DNA from: Vibrio bathopelagicus
Lineage (GTDB): Bacteria; Pseudomonadota; Gammaproteobacteria; Enterobacterales; Vibrionaceae
Direction of reading: 5' to 3'
Assembly (NCBI RefSeq): GCF_014879975.1
Contig: NZ_CP062501.1
Location: 434,001-498,000 of the forward strand
DNA: 64,000 nt
The notes under the pieces are model-generated. The model searched no databases. It saw nothing but the letters and a program-made list of their open reading frames with translations, and was not told the DNA's origin. Shown piece after piece: positions 36,688-45,408 of the stretch. A program made the translations under genes and the position numbers. Numbering within the stretch: position 1 is the first letter of the stretch; each line of letters starts with the position of its first letter.

Positions 36688-37236
36688 TTATGCCTCAGTC
36701 AGGTTGCGGCTTTGCTTATTGCGTTTAGCGACTGATTTAAGGATCAGGAAACCCACAACAGCGATCAGAACGGTGTTACCCGCAGCGATAATAGACAGTT
36801 GAGTGAAGACTTTCGTGAACGGTTCTGCGTAAAGAATAGTATCTAAGAATGCAGAACAGCCATATCCGACAACATTACCAATAAGGGCAAGCACAACGAA
36901 CAACGCAAAGTCTTTCATTGGCAGTTCGCCTTTTTGAAGGCGGTTTTTGGTTACCATAGGAAACAGACCGATAACCATACCCACTATGCCTGAGCCTAAC
37001 ACCCAAGTTAGCCATACGCCCCAACCTGCGAACAAGTCCGTTACCCAGTGGCCGATAAAGCCAACTAAGAAGCCAACAATCGGGCCGAACAGAACAGAAA
37101 ACAGTGCTAGAACTGCCATTGCTGGCTTTAATGTCGTGTTAGCAAACACTGGGACACCAAACATAGGTAAACCACCAATGCCGTACAGTGCCGCGCCAAT
37201 AGCGATAACGACGACTGTTTTAGCTGAAAAGTTCAT
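36688..37236 (-). CDS. ECF transporter S component (UPF0397 family)
   Basis: This integral membrane protein of about 182 residues has five or six hydrophobic segments. The motif [23 protein letters not shown] and [16 protein letters not shown] are typical of UPF0397 proteins. As the S component it binds the substrate, probably a vitamin or precursor that cannot be named from sequence. The frame is open from 37308, but the ATG at 37236 has GAGG at good distance and matches family N-termini. It is the first gene of an operon with the fused ATPase and the T component. Confidence 0.85.
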   Translation of the reverse strand: MNFSAKTVVVIAIGAALYGIGGLPMFGVPVFANTTLKPAMAVLALFSVLFGPIVGFLVGFIGHWVTDLFAGWGVWLTWVLGSGIVGMVIGLFPMVTKNRLQKGELPMKDFALFVVLALIGNVVGYGCSAFLDTILYAEPFTKVFTQLSIIAAGNTVLIAVVGFLILKSVAKRNKQSRNLTEA

Positions 37237-37550
37237 AGATAACCTCGAATACTGAAAGATAAAGCATAATAAAGAACCAATATTCGCCACTATTAATATG
37301 TGTCTCAATGAGATCGTTTTTTGGGCAAATATAAAAATAAGGCGCGCATTATATAGTAGAACCCTTCCATAAGGGAAGGTAAGTGTCTAGATGTCTAAAA
37401 TTCCATCTGAACGTGGAAGTTATATGAAAACAAAGCGTAATTTACGGTTAATCAATAGCTCGTCCTAAAGTCAGTTGAGTTTTGTTTGATATATACATGT
37501 CGGAATATATCGAGCGATGAGTAAACCAGTTTGACTTGTGTTTCTATGTT
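37237..37550. other. Divergent intergenic region (ECF operon / AhpD-like gene)
   Basis: On the minus strand a TATAAT box near 37345-37355 is preceded by a hairpin-forming palindrome CCTTCC-ATAAG-GGAAGG (37363-37379), consistent with the ECF promoter and an operator. A loose inverted repeat GATATAT/ATATATC (37488-37511) is the only other structure I see. No riboswitch was recognised. Confidence 0.4.
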
Positions 37551-37589
37551 TTGAACGATTGTTCAAATAATCCTTGAACGATCGTTCTT
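37551..37589 (+). promoter_or_regulatory. Double TetR-type operator and promoter of the AhpD-like gene
   Basis: TTGAACGATTGTTCAA (37551-37566) and TTGAACGATCGTTCTT (37574-37589) are palindromic sites with centres 23 bp apart. TTGAAC of the second site can serve as -35, with TATATT at 37598-37603 as -10 (18-bp spacer). GAACGATCGTTC is a typical TetR-family operator. Confidence 0.65.
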
Positions 37590-37683
37590 GTTTGTTCTAT
37601 ATTATTTCCACACCAACGGAGAATAGCCACACATTACTTCGTGAAGGAATAAACTTAGAATCAGAATTGATAGGAAGATAACG

Positions 37684-38232
37684 ATGAGCAATTTCAAAAT
37701 TCATTCAGTAGAATCCGCACCAGAACAAAGCAAACTCATTCTTGAGGGTGCGAAAAAGCAGATGGGTCGAGTTCCGGGGTTATTTGGTGTGTTAGCCGAA
37801 TCACCGAATACACTTAAGGCTTATACTCAGCTTCATCAAGCATTTAGTGATTCATCTTTTGATGCAGAAGAGCTTACAGTTGTTTGGCAAACCATTAACG
37901 TTGAACATGAATGTCATTATTGCGTACCAGCACATACAGGCATTGCACACTCAATGAAGGTTGATCCTGCAATTACTGAAGCACTGCGTAATCGCACAGC
38001 AATGCCTACTGAGAAACTGCAAGCTTTGCATGATTTTACATTAAGCATGGTTCGCAACCGCGGCAATGTGCCTGAAAGTGAAATGGCAGCATTCTTCGCT
38101 GCAGGTTATGGCCAACAACAAGTGCTAGAAGTGATTCTTGGCCTGTCTCAGAAAGTGATCAGTAACTATGTAAACCGTGTTGCTGAAACGCCAGTAGACA
38201 AGGTGTTCGAACAGTTTGCATGGGAAGGTTAA
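37684..38232 (+). CDS. AhpD-like/carboxymuconolactone decarboxylase-family protein
   Basis: This 182-residue alpha-helical protein has the AhpD-type redox motif C77-x2-C80-x3-H84 (CHYCVPAH). It belongs to the peroxidase-related or carboxymuconolactone decarboxylase family. The likely activity is thiol-based peroxide reduction, but family members vary. It is monocistronic and sits behind a double TetR-type operator, so it probably responds to a specific inducer. No TetR regulator is adjacent. Confidence 0.8.
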   Translation: MSNFKIHSVESAPEQSKLILEGAKKQMGRVPGLFGVLAESPNTLKAYTQLHQAFSDSSFDAEELTVVWQTINVEHECHYCVPAHTGIAHSMKVDPAITEALRNRTAMPTEKLQALHDFTLSMVRNRGNVPESEMAAFFAAGYGQQQVLEVILGLSQKVISNYVNRVAETPVDKVFEQFAWEG

Positions 38233-38274
38233 TCTAGATAGCTTTCTATTTATCTATTTAGCTGCCAAAAATGA

Positions 38275-38301
38275 AAAGCCCTGCATAGTTGCAGGGCTTT
38301 G
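38275..38301. terminator. Bidirectional terminator between AhpD-like gene and patB-like gene
   Basis: AAAGCCCTGCA/TGCAGGGCTTT is a perfect 11-bp stem with loop TAGT. Confidence 0.75.
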
Positions 38302-38332
38302 TAGCATGGGCTGAATAGCGTTAGCTTGTCAC

Positions 38333-39508
38333 TTACTTCGAGTTACTTAATGCTGCTTTAAGTCTTACCAAGGCATCTGCCAGCACTTCAGCGGGGCATC
38401 CTAGGTTTAAACGAATAAACCCTGAACCTTCTTCGCCAAACGCACATCCCATACTCGGCACAATACCGGCTTCAATAAGCTTTTGTTCCAGCGCTTGATC
38501 ACTGATTTGTAAGGCTCTGCAATCTACCCAGGCTAAGTAGGTCGCTTCAGGCTTTGTGAAGCGAATATGAGGCAGCTCTGTTTTTAAGAATCCATCAAGA
38601 CTATGGATGTTGTCTTGTAAGTAGCGTTTTAGGTCGGCTAACCAAGAATCACACTCTTGATACGCTGTGGTCGCTGCTGACATTGATAGGCTGTTGAAGC
38701 AATCCATGCCATGAGCATCCAAACGGCGAACAAATTTTTCCTTTAACTCCAAATTTGGAATGATGAAGTTCGAGATTCTCAGTGAAGATAAACCAAAGGT
38801 TTTACTTGCTGCCGTCGCGACGATGAGTTTATCGGTCAAAGCTGCCGGTAACCTTAATGATGAGTAGAATACGTTGGGGGCAAGCGTTAGATCGCTCCAA
38901 ATCTCATCACTGATTAGCCAAACATTGTATTTTTGGCAGAGTTCGGCAACCTGTGTGATCTCGTGCTCTGTCCACGCTCTGCCTGTCGGATTGTGAGGGT
39001 TGCAGAAGATTAAGGCTTTTGCACCACTGGCGAAGCAATCTTCCAAGTGAGCAAAATCAAGCGTGTATTGCCCTTCAGATTCGTTCAGTGGATTGTTTAG
39101 TACTTTGCGGTCGTTAAGTTCGATGATCTTGCGAAACGAGCCGTATCCCGGGCTTTGGATGACGATTTGATCATTCTTATCCGTCAACATTTGCAGTGCG
39201 ATCGCGATACCGGGTAATACGCCGTGTATTGTCGCCATCCACTCTTTTTTGATGTCGGTATCGTGTTGTTCTTTAAACCAATTGATCGCAGCGTGGTAAT
39301 AGTCATCCTGACGCTCTGAGTAACCAAAAATACCATGGCTTACGTCTTTAGTTAGACGGTCTAGAACATTCTTAGGCGCTTGGAAGTCGTAGTCTGATAC
39401 CCACATCGGCAGTAGATCTGAGCCTTCTAGCCCAAGTTTCTGCTCCATAAAATCCCATTTGACCGAGCCAGTATTTCGGCGGTTAATTGTATTGTCGAAA
39501 GCGTTCAT
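38333..39508 (-). CDS. PatB/MalY-type PLP enzyme (cystathionine beta-lyase-like)
   Basis: This 391-residue fold-type I PLP enzyme carries K236 (ATAASKTFGL) as Schiff-base Lys and the NPHNPTGR motif. It belongs to the MalY/PatB group, which cleaves cysteine S-conjugates and cystathionine; E. coli MalY also represses MalT. It is the last gene of a unit with an NhaC antiporter (12 bp upstream) and a LacI-family regulator. The order LacI - transporter - MalY resembles E. coli malI-malX-malY with a different transporter. A regulatory effect on MalT is speculative. Confidence 0.85.
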   Translation of the reverse strand: MNAFDNTINRRNTGSVKWDFMEQKLGLEGSDLLPMWVSDYDFQAPKNVLDRLTKDVSHGIFGYSERQDDYYHAAINWFKEQHDTDIKKEWMATIHGVLPGIAIALQMLTDKNDQIVIQSPGYGSFRKIIELNDRKVLNNPLNESEGQYTLDFAHLEDCFASGAKALIFCNPHNPTGRAWTEHEITQVAELCQKYNVWLISDEIWSDLTLAPNVFYSSLRLPAALTDKLIVATAASKTFGLSSLRISNFIIPNLELKEKFVRRLDAHGMDCFNSLSMSAATTAYQECDSWLADLKRYLQDNIHSLDGFLKTELPHIRFTKPEATYLAWVDCRALQISDQALEQKLIEAGIVPSMGCAFGEEGSGFIRLNLGCPAEVLADALVRLKAALSNSK

Positions 39509-39520
39509 TGGATGTGAGCC

Positions 39521-40984
39521 TTACTTAGTGCTGTGAGCTAGAGAAGTTTCTGCTGAGTCTTCTAACTGTTCTGGTTTTGCAGGGGCGATACCAAATCCAG
39601 TGAAGCCATAAATCAGAGCGAAAATGATACCGGTGTAACATTGGATAGCCCAAGGGAGGTAATCTAACGTTGCCACACCTAGTGTGCTTGCCATGTAAAT
39701 ACCCGCAGCGGTCCAAGGAACCAGTGGCTCGATAATCGTGCCTGCATCTTCGATGGTTCTTGATAGGTTCTTAGTATCTAGCCCCATTTTGCGGTAAGCG
39801 TTTTGAAACAATTCGCCTGGGATAAGAAGTGCGAGTTTGCCGTCAGAGGTCGTGAATACTACCGTGATGGTTGCAACAACCGTTGCCGCAATCAACTGTC
39901 CTGTTGAGTGAATTAGGTGTAGGAATCGACCGAGTACCACATTCAAAGCACCCGTTAGGCTTAAGATTCCAGCAAAAGAGAACGCACAGAAAACCAGTAG
40001 GATAGTGCTCATCATTGAGAACAAACCACCACGGTTTAGCAGCTTAGATACATCAGGAATCAATCCATCAATCGCCGTACCTTTTGCTTCAAATAGAGCA
40101 ACATTGAAGCCGTCTACATAAGCTTGGAAACCTTGTTGTAGAGAGAAGCCTTGTAAAACCATACCCAATATAATCGCAAGTGCAGATGCACCTAACATTA
40201 GTGGCAGTACAGGTTTTTTGGTTAATGCACCCCAAAGAATCATCACTGGTGGGATAATCAAAAGAATGTTGAAGTTATAAAGGCTGTCTAATCCAGCAAG
40301 GATTTGAGTCACTTTTTCTGGCTCGCCAACGGTTGTAATGTCAGCGCTTTGACCAGCAAAGAAGAACACAACTGAAGCAATCACAAAGCCAGGTAGCGTT
40401 GTGTAAAGCATGTGCTGAATGTGTTCGTAGAGTGTGGTACCTGAAACGACAGGAGCAAAGTTAGTAGAGTCTGAAAGAGGGGATATCTTGTCGCCAAAAT
40501 ATGCGCCAGAAACAACAGCACCCGCGGCAGCTGCCAATGATACATCTAGACCAGCCGCAACACCCATCAGCGCGACACCAACGGTACCCGCAGAGCCCCA
40601 AGAAGTACCAGTACATACAGAGACAACAGCGGTAACAAAAAAGGCGGCGATGAGTATGTATTCGGCACTGATGACTTTAAGCCCCCAATAAACCATGTAA
40701 GGGATAGTACCGCTGATCATCCAGCTGGCAATCAGGCCACCCACAGATACCAAAATCAAAATGACAGGCATCGCTTTTGCGAGTTTCTCAACGATCGCGT
40801 TGATGATGTCATCCCAGTTGTAGCCCATCTTCCAAGCTATACATGCTGTGAAAGTCGCGGAAATGAGTAGCAGAACTTCAATGCGAAGTCCTAAAACACC
40901 GTATCCAATAGCAAGTAGCGCAAACATAACGGCGATGGGCGCTAGTGCTAATCCGAACGATGGTAGAGGCTTTGAGTTATTCAT
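39521..40984 (-). CDS. Na+/H+ antiporter NhaC family protein
   Basis: The protein has 487 residues and about 11-12 transmembrane segments of the NhaC type, with conserved TGTSWGSAGTVGVALMG and SGAYFGDKISPLSDSTNFAP blocks. NhaC members exchange sodium for protons; some relatives exchange organic acids (malate/lactate). The gene precedes a PatB/MalY-like lyase by 12 bp, so organic-substrate exchange is possible. A palindromic LacI-type operator lies about 90-110 bp before its start. Confidence 0.85.
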   Translation of the reverse strand: MNNSKPLPSFGLALAPIAVMFALLAIGYGVLGLRIEVLLLISATFTACIAWKMGYNWDDIINAIVEKLAKAMPVILILVSVGGLIASWMISGTIPYMVYWGLKVISAEYILIAAFFVTAVVSVCTGTSWGSAGTVGVALMGVAAGLDVSLAAAAGAVVSGAYFGDKISPLSDSTNFAPVVSGTTLYEHIQHMLYTTLPGFVIASVVFFFAGQSADITTVGEPEKVTQILAGLDSLYNFNILLIIPPVMILWGALTKKPVLPLMLGASALAIILGMVLQGFSLQQGFQAYVDGFNVALFEAKGTAIDGLIPDVSKLLNRGGLFSMMSTILLVFCAFSFAGILSLTGALNVVLGRFLHLIHSTGQLIAATVVATITVVFTTSDGKLALLIPGELFQNAYRKMGLDTKNLSRTIEDAGTIIEPLVPWTAAGIYMASTLGVATLDYLPWAIQCYTGIIFALIYGFTGFGIAPAKPEQLEDSAETSLAHSTK

Positions 40985-41072
40985 ATTTGTTGTCCTCAGG
41001 TGAATGTAGGGTTTGTTCGGAATGGATAATAAGCGTGCTCTGAAATCTAAAGTGCGACTTCAACACTGTTTT

Positions 41073-41090
41073 CATGTAAGCGGTTACATG
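41073..41090 (-). promoter_or_regulatory. LacI-type operator before the NhaC gene
   Basis: CATGTAAGCGGTTACATG has perfect 7-bp arms (CATGTAA/TTACATG) around a GCGG centre, typical of LacI/GalR operators. It lies between the LacI gene and the NhaC gene. Confidence 0.7.
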
Positions 41091-41129
41091 AGGTGTGTAC
41101 ATGAGATTTTGGTCACGTTTTGTTTGATT

Positions 41130-42146
41130 TTAGCGCTTGATTGGCTTTACGGTCTGTCTTTCAACCAAGGTTGCTTCGAATTTATGCTGCTTCGGTGGCG
41201 CGTATCCTGTGGACTTCAATTTAATCGCTAGGTTAGCCGCATAAGTCGACATTTCATCAATAGGGTTATGCATAGTGGTTAACCGAGGGTAGAGATAGCG
41301 AGCCAGTAGAACGTCATCAAAACCAATCACAGAGATATCGTCAGGAACGGTAATCCCTTGGTCGTGTAAACTTGTCATTAAACCCGCGGCCATCACATCA
41401 TTAAAGGTAACTGCGGCTGTCACCTCTGGACATCGGCTTGCTATGATATCGCCCGCTGCCTCCCCTCCAGATTCACTGAAGCTCTGGCTGATGATCCAGT
41501 TAGGCTTGATTTCGATATTGGCGGCTTCCATTGCATCTCGGTAGCCCTGTAGTCGGTCGGTTCTATCTTCAATGGGCAGATCACTTGATACGTAGGCAAT
41601 CTGTTTGTGTCCGAGTTGAATCAGGTGCTGAACAGAGACTTGAGCACCAAGTCGGTTGTCTACCCATACTGAACGGTTTGATATCTGTGCGATGGTTCGG
41701 TTGAGTAACACCATAGCGGGTAGTTGAGCAGCGTAACGAAGTAAGGTTTCGTCATCGAGCATTTTTGAGTGGATAACCATGGCTTCACAGCCTTGGCTGA
41801 TAAGAAAATCGAGCCCTTCTTTTTCACGCTGTGCATTGTGACCACCACTGACCACCACCAGCTGGTATCCATTGGTTCTGGCGACCTCTTCAACGCTTTT
41901 AGCGACAAGTGCAAAGAACGGGTCGGCTAAATTCCCTGTTAACAAGCCGAGTGTATTATTGCTGCGGCTTGCTAAGGCAGTGGCACGCGCATCTCGGTGG
42001 TAGTTAAGCTCTTTTACCGCTCGTTCGACACGTTCCAAGGTGATGGGCTCAACATAACAGGTACGGTTTAATACACGTGAAACCGTTGCTGTTGAAACTC
42101 CTGCAAGTGCTGCGACATCTTTTATGGTTGCCACGTTTTGCTCCAC
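41130..42146 (-). CDS. LacI/GalR-family transcriptional regulator
   Basis: This 338-residue regulator has an N-terminal LacI helix-turn-helix (TIKDVAALAGVSTATVSRVL, about 7-26) and a hinge helix. A periplasmic-binding-protein-like effector domain (VIGFDDVLLARYLYPRLTT) follows. It lies directly upstream of the NhaC and PatB/MalY-like genes in the same direction. The CATGTAA/TTACATG palindrome is its probable operator. The effector is unknown; the overall similarity is to GalR/GalS-like members. Confidence 0.85.
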   Translation of the reverse strand: MEQNVATIKDVAALAGVSTATVSRVLNRTCYVEPITLERVERAVKELNYHRDARATALASRSNNTLGLLTGNLADPFFALVAKSVEEVARTNGYQLVVVSGGHNAQREKEGLDFLISQGCEAMVIHSKMLDDETLLRYAAQLPAMVLLNRTIAQISNRSVWVDNRLGAQVSVQHLIQLGHKQIAYVSSDLPIEDRTDRLQGYRDAMEAANIEIKPNWIISQSFSESGGEAAGDIIASRCPEVTAAVTFNDVMAAGLMTSLHDQGITVPDDISVIGFDDVLLARYLYPRLTTMHNPIDEMSTYAANLAIKLKSTGYAPPKQHKFEATLVERQTVKPIKR

Positions 42147-42248
42147 TAGGCATTGAAAGGCTGCGAGTGTATCGAATCTTTGCTGTTGAAAATGTTAATA
42201 AGGTCAAACCTTGTTAACGCTAATCAAGTGAGTTTAGCTCGGTAATAC

Positions 42249-43676
42249 CTAGCGCGTGTGTTTAGCGATTATACGAGCCAGCGTGACCACGCCTTCTTTC
42301 CACTCTTTTGTCTCTTCGATATTGGCAACAGTGAAGCGTAAGCAGTGCTTATATTGGTCATTGGTGCCAAATACTGTCCCAGGTAAGATCCCCAGCTTGT
42401 GCTTTAAGCAATCTTGATAGACAGCGTAGCTATCGACGGATTCCGGCAAGGTTATCCAGTTTAAAAATGACCCTTCTGGCTTTGATAGGTGGTAGCACCC
42501 GACAAGGTGCGGGTAACTATCCAAAGCTTGTATTAACAGGCTTTGAAACTGCTTTTGATTGGTTTGATAGAGGCGTTTCATTTTGGATAAGTGACTACGA
42601 TATTTACCCGTCGTGAGGAACTGTCCCACTGCCGATTGCATTAGGTTGGAGCTCCCCATGTTGTCGCACAGGAGGTACTTTTCGATCAAAGGCTGGTAAC
42701 GACCGGATAGTAGCCAGCCGACTCGCAAGCGTGAGTCTAAGGTTTTTGATAGAGAGTTGACGTAGATGACTCTGTCTTGGTTATCGAGCTCTTTCAAGCT
42801 CGCAATCGGCGCATCAAACGCCAAACTACCGAACACATCGTCTTCGATTATGGGCAGTGAGCCACTGATTTCTAGCAGTGCTTTCCGGTTAGCTAATGGC
42901 ATCCTTGAGCCAGTGGGATTGGTGAAATTAGGCGTTAGCAGAATGGTGGTGACATCCCATTTATCAAGCGCATTTTGTAGTGATGGAATGTCGACTCCGT
43001 GGCTAACGCTGCTCGGGATTTCTAAGGCCTGTAAACCAAGTGATTCGAGCAGTAGTAAGTTACCGAAGTAACAGGGTGATTCTACTGCCACGATGTCCCC
43101 CGGCTTGGTTAATGCACGTAGCGCCAAACTGATCGCTTGTTGCGCGCCATGAGTGATCGCAATCTCTTTCGATCCCGCGGGAACGCCTAGATCATGGGTG
43201 ATCTTTAACAATTGTTTTACTAACTGTTCGTCGCCGGGCGGTAACTGGTAATAGCCGGGCAGTTGCGTTTGCAAACGACTGTGGCGACCGATTTCGGCAT
43301 ACAAGCTACGGATCGCGGGGTTGTTAATATTGGGATGTGCAGAGCCTGCTAAGAGTTTTAATCGCCCTTTTGGCCGAGTGAGCACCGACTTAGTTACTGA
43401 CAAGAGGTCGACTTTTTGAGGTTGGCTTGGTGCATCCCAACTTGTTGTATTGGGTGTCTTTACCCGATAACCCGACTTGGGCACTGAATATACCCAACCT
43501 GTTGCTTCTAGCTCTTGGTAGGCTCGAATCACGGTGTTTTTACTCACACCAAGTTGTTCACTTAATTGGCGAATGGAGGGAAGGCGATCGTCTGGGTGGT
43601 AGAGCCCTTTATCAATCTGAGCCTTAATATGTTGTTCAGTAGCGAGATATTTATTGCCGCTAAGTTCTGATTCCAC
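42249..43676 (-). CDS. MocR-family regulator (GntR helix-turn-helix fused to aminotransferase domain)
   Basis: The protein has 475 residues. The N-terminal GntR winged helix (about 10-75, LPSIRQLSEQLGVSKNTVIRAY) is fused to a fold-type I aminotransferase-like domain. K311 (VNSLSKTLDSRLR) is the PLP Lys and NFTNPTG the cofactor motif. MocR proteins regulate PLP, GABA, taurine or transport genes. It is divergent from an EamA exporter gene (about 120 bp between starts), the most likely target. Confidence 0.85.
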   Translation of the reverse strand: MESELSGNKYLATEQHIKAQIDKGLYHPDDRLPSIRQLSEQLGVSKNTVIRAYQELEATGWVYSVPKSGYRVKTPNTTSWDAPSQPQKVDLLSVTKSVLTRPKGRLKLLAGSAHPNINNPAIRSLYAEIGRHSRLQTQLPGYYQLPPGDEQLVKQLLKITHDLGVPAGSKEIAITHGAQQAISLALRALTKPGDIVAVESPCYFGNLLLLESLGLQALEIPSSVSHGVDIPSLQNALDKWDVTTILLTPNFTNPTGSRMPLANRKALLEISGSLPIIEDDVFGSLAFDAPIASLKELDNQDRVIYVNSLSKTLDSRLRVGWLLSGRYQPLIEKYLLCDNMGSSNLMQSAVGQFLTTGKYRSHLSKMKRLYQTNQKQFQSLLIQALDSYPHLVGCYHLSKPEGSFLNWITLPESVDSYAVYQDCLKHKLGILPGTVFGTNDQYKHCLRFTVANIEETKEWKEGVVTLARIIAKHTR

Positions 43677-43800
43677 GCTGTTCTCCCTCGATGCTCATAC
43701 TCAATCTGTAACCATTTAAAGTGTTATGTCTGTATCTTTATTAGTTATCTGTACCCAACTAAGGTAACAGCATTGATGAAGAGTTGACCAGAGGTTTGTG

Positions 43801-44700
43801 ATGCTAATTAAAATGATACCGTTCGTGTTTGTAATATTGTGGTCGTCGGGTTTTGTTGGTGCCCGTTTGGGTGTTGAGTACGCGGAACCTGCCACATTAC
43901 TTTCACTTAGGATGGTGGCGAACGTCGCGTTGTTCTTAGTTTTAATTGCCATCCTTAAACGACAGATTCCAAGAGGACGTGCATTTTTCCATGCTTGTGT
44001 TGTCGGTATCTTGATCCATGGTTTCTACCTAGGAGGCACATACTTAGCGATAGATTGGGGTATGCCTGCGGGATTGAGTTCTCTACTGGTTGGCCTGCAA
44101 CCGATTCTCACAGCGTTGATTATGGTCAGTTGTACATCCCAGCGTTTTAACTTCGCGCAGTGGTTGGGGTTAGCGCTTGGTTTTGCCGGAATTAGTTTGG
44201 TATTGATGGGCAACATTGAGTGGCAATCTGACGATCAAAAAGGCATGGCGACCTTACTGTGCTTAGTCTCTCTAGTAGGCATTACATGCGGCACTTTGTA
44301 CCAGAAACGCTTTTGTCAGGGGACAGATATGGTGGGTGGTGCGATGGTGCAATACTTGGCTTCGGCAGCGCTGTTTCTGCCGTTCGCAATGCGCTACGAA
44401 ACTATGCAGGTTAACTGGACGGTAGAATTTACGTTAACGCTAATCTGGTTGGTGGTTGTATTGTCTTGTATCGCAATATTGTTACTGCTGTATATGGTAG
44501 AACATGGCGCATCTTCAAGTGTCGCATCAGTGTTCTATCTCGTTCCACCGACGACAGCAATTCAAGCTTGGCTTATCTTCGGTGAGTCGTTCGACATCTA
44601 CGGGGCAATGGGCTTCGCCTTGTCTGCCGCCGCGGTTTATTTGGTGGTAAAAAAGCCTGAACTGCTTAAATTCCGTAGGCAAGCAGCATTGAACCGATGA
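43801..44700 (+). CDS. EamA/DMT-family transporter
   Basis: This 299-residue membrane protein has ten hydrophobic segments in two EamA repeats (RhaT/YdcZ-like superfamily), typical of metabolite exporters. It is divergent from a MocR regulator, a common pairing for amino-acid or drug exporters. The ATG at 43801 has GAGG at a suitable distance; an overlapping GTG at 43798 is less likely. The substrate is unknown. Confidence 0.82.
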   Translation: MLIKMIPFVFVILWSSGFVGARLGVEYAEPATLLSLRMVANVALFLVLIAILKRQIPRGRAFFHACVVGILIHGFYLGGTYLAIDWGMPAGLSSLLVGLQPILTALIMVSCTSQRFNFAQWLGLALGFAGISLVLMGNIEWQSDDQKGMATLLCLVSLVGITCGTLYQKRFCQGTDMVGGAMVQYLASAALFLPFAMRYETMQVNWTVEFTLTLIWLVVVLSCIAILLLLYMVEHGASSSVASVFYLVPPTTAIQAWLIFGESFDIYGAMGFALSAAAVYLVVKKPELLKFRRQAALNR

Positions 44701-44784
44701 ATTGAACAGTGAATCCTATTGGAATTTATGATCGCCGGTGTAAAGTACACTGTGTTACCGATAGTTATTCATCTCAGAGGACAT

Positions 44785-45261
44785 ATGGCCCGGATCAGTG
44801 CAGAAGAGATACAACGTAAACGGAAAATGTACGATGAGTGCATCCTCAATTTGTTTTTTAGTGAAGGTTGGGATGCGGTTACTTATGACCGTATTGCGAA
44901 AGAGATGGGCGTCACTAAATCATCGTTACAACGTTATTACGCCAACAAGATGCAATTTGCTCATGCATTAGAAGGGAAGGTGTTCGAACAAGCGACTCAA
45001 TTTTTAGACTTTACTAGCCGAATCGCATTTTTGAATTCATGGCAGTGTTCGTTAAACGACAATAAAATTTTCCGCGAATGCCTACATATTATTATGACTA
45101 ATGCTCTGGCACCGGTTTCTGCTCCTGCTACGACAAAAGCGGTCACTCGACTCACTGGTGTATTGGCTCTGCACATCGGTGATAGCGAAGCACAAGAAGT
45201 GATGGATGTCGCTCTAGGTCGTACGCTTATTATGTATATGAACAATAAGTTACAGCAATGA
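44785..45261 (+). CDS. TetR-like transcriptional regulator (paralogue B)
   Basis: This 158-residue TetR-like regulator has its helix-turn-helix at about 25-55 (AVTYDRIAKEMGVTKSSLQRYY). The frame is open from 44719, but the ATG at 44785 follows AGAGGA and gives the MARIS N-terminus that matches the MARI start of the protein at 33458-33928. The two share LNLFxxEGxxAxTYxRIAxExG and LQxYY and the same short length. It follows the EamA gene by 84 bp. Target and effector are unknown. Confidence 0.7.
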   Translation: MARISAEEIQRKRKMYDECILNLFFSEGWDAVTYDRIAKEMGVTKSSLQRYYANKMQFAHALEGKVFEQATQFLDFTSRIAFLNSWQCSLNDNKIFRECLHIIMTNALAPVSAPATTKAVTRLTGVLALHIGDSEAQEVMDVALGRTLIMYMNNKLQQ

Positions 45262-45316
45262 TTTGTTGGTTAACTAGCCTTGTTCTTATGTATTAACTCT
45301 CTATAATGCGCATGGG

Positions 45317-45352
45317 TGCCCATATCTAGGATGTCGATATGGGCATTTTTTT
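45317..45352 (+). terminator. Terminator after TetR-like paralogue B
   Basis: TGCCCATATC/GATATGGGCA is a 10-bp stem with a 9-nt loop, followed by TTTTTTT. Confidence 0.85.
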
Positions 45353-45356
45353 AACT

Positions 45357-45380
45357 TTATTGAGTACGAGTACTCAATAA
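45357..45380. promoter_or_regulatory. Perfect palindrome upstream of the TMEM43-like gene
   Basis: Arms TTATTGAGTAC and GTACTCAATAA flank a 2-bp centre (GA), 28 bp before the ATG of the TMEM43-like gene. It could be an operator or a 5'-leader hairpin. Confidence 0.6.
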
Positions 45381-45408
45381 GGCATTGCATTAACGATTAG
45401 GGGAACCA

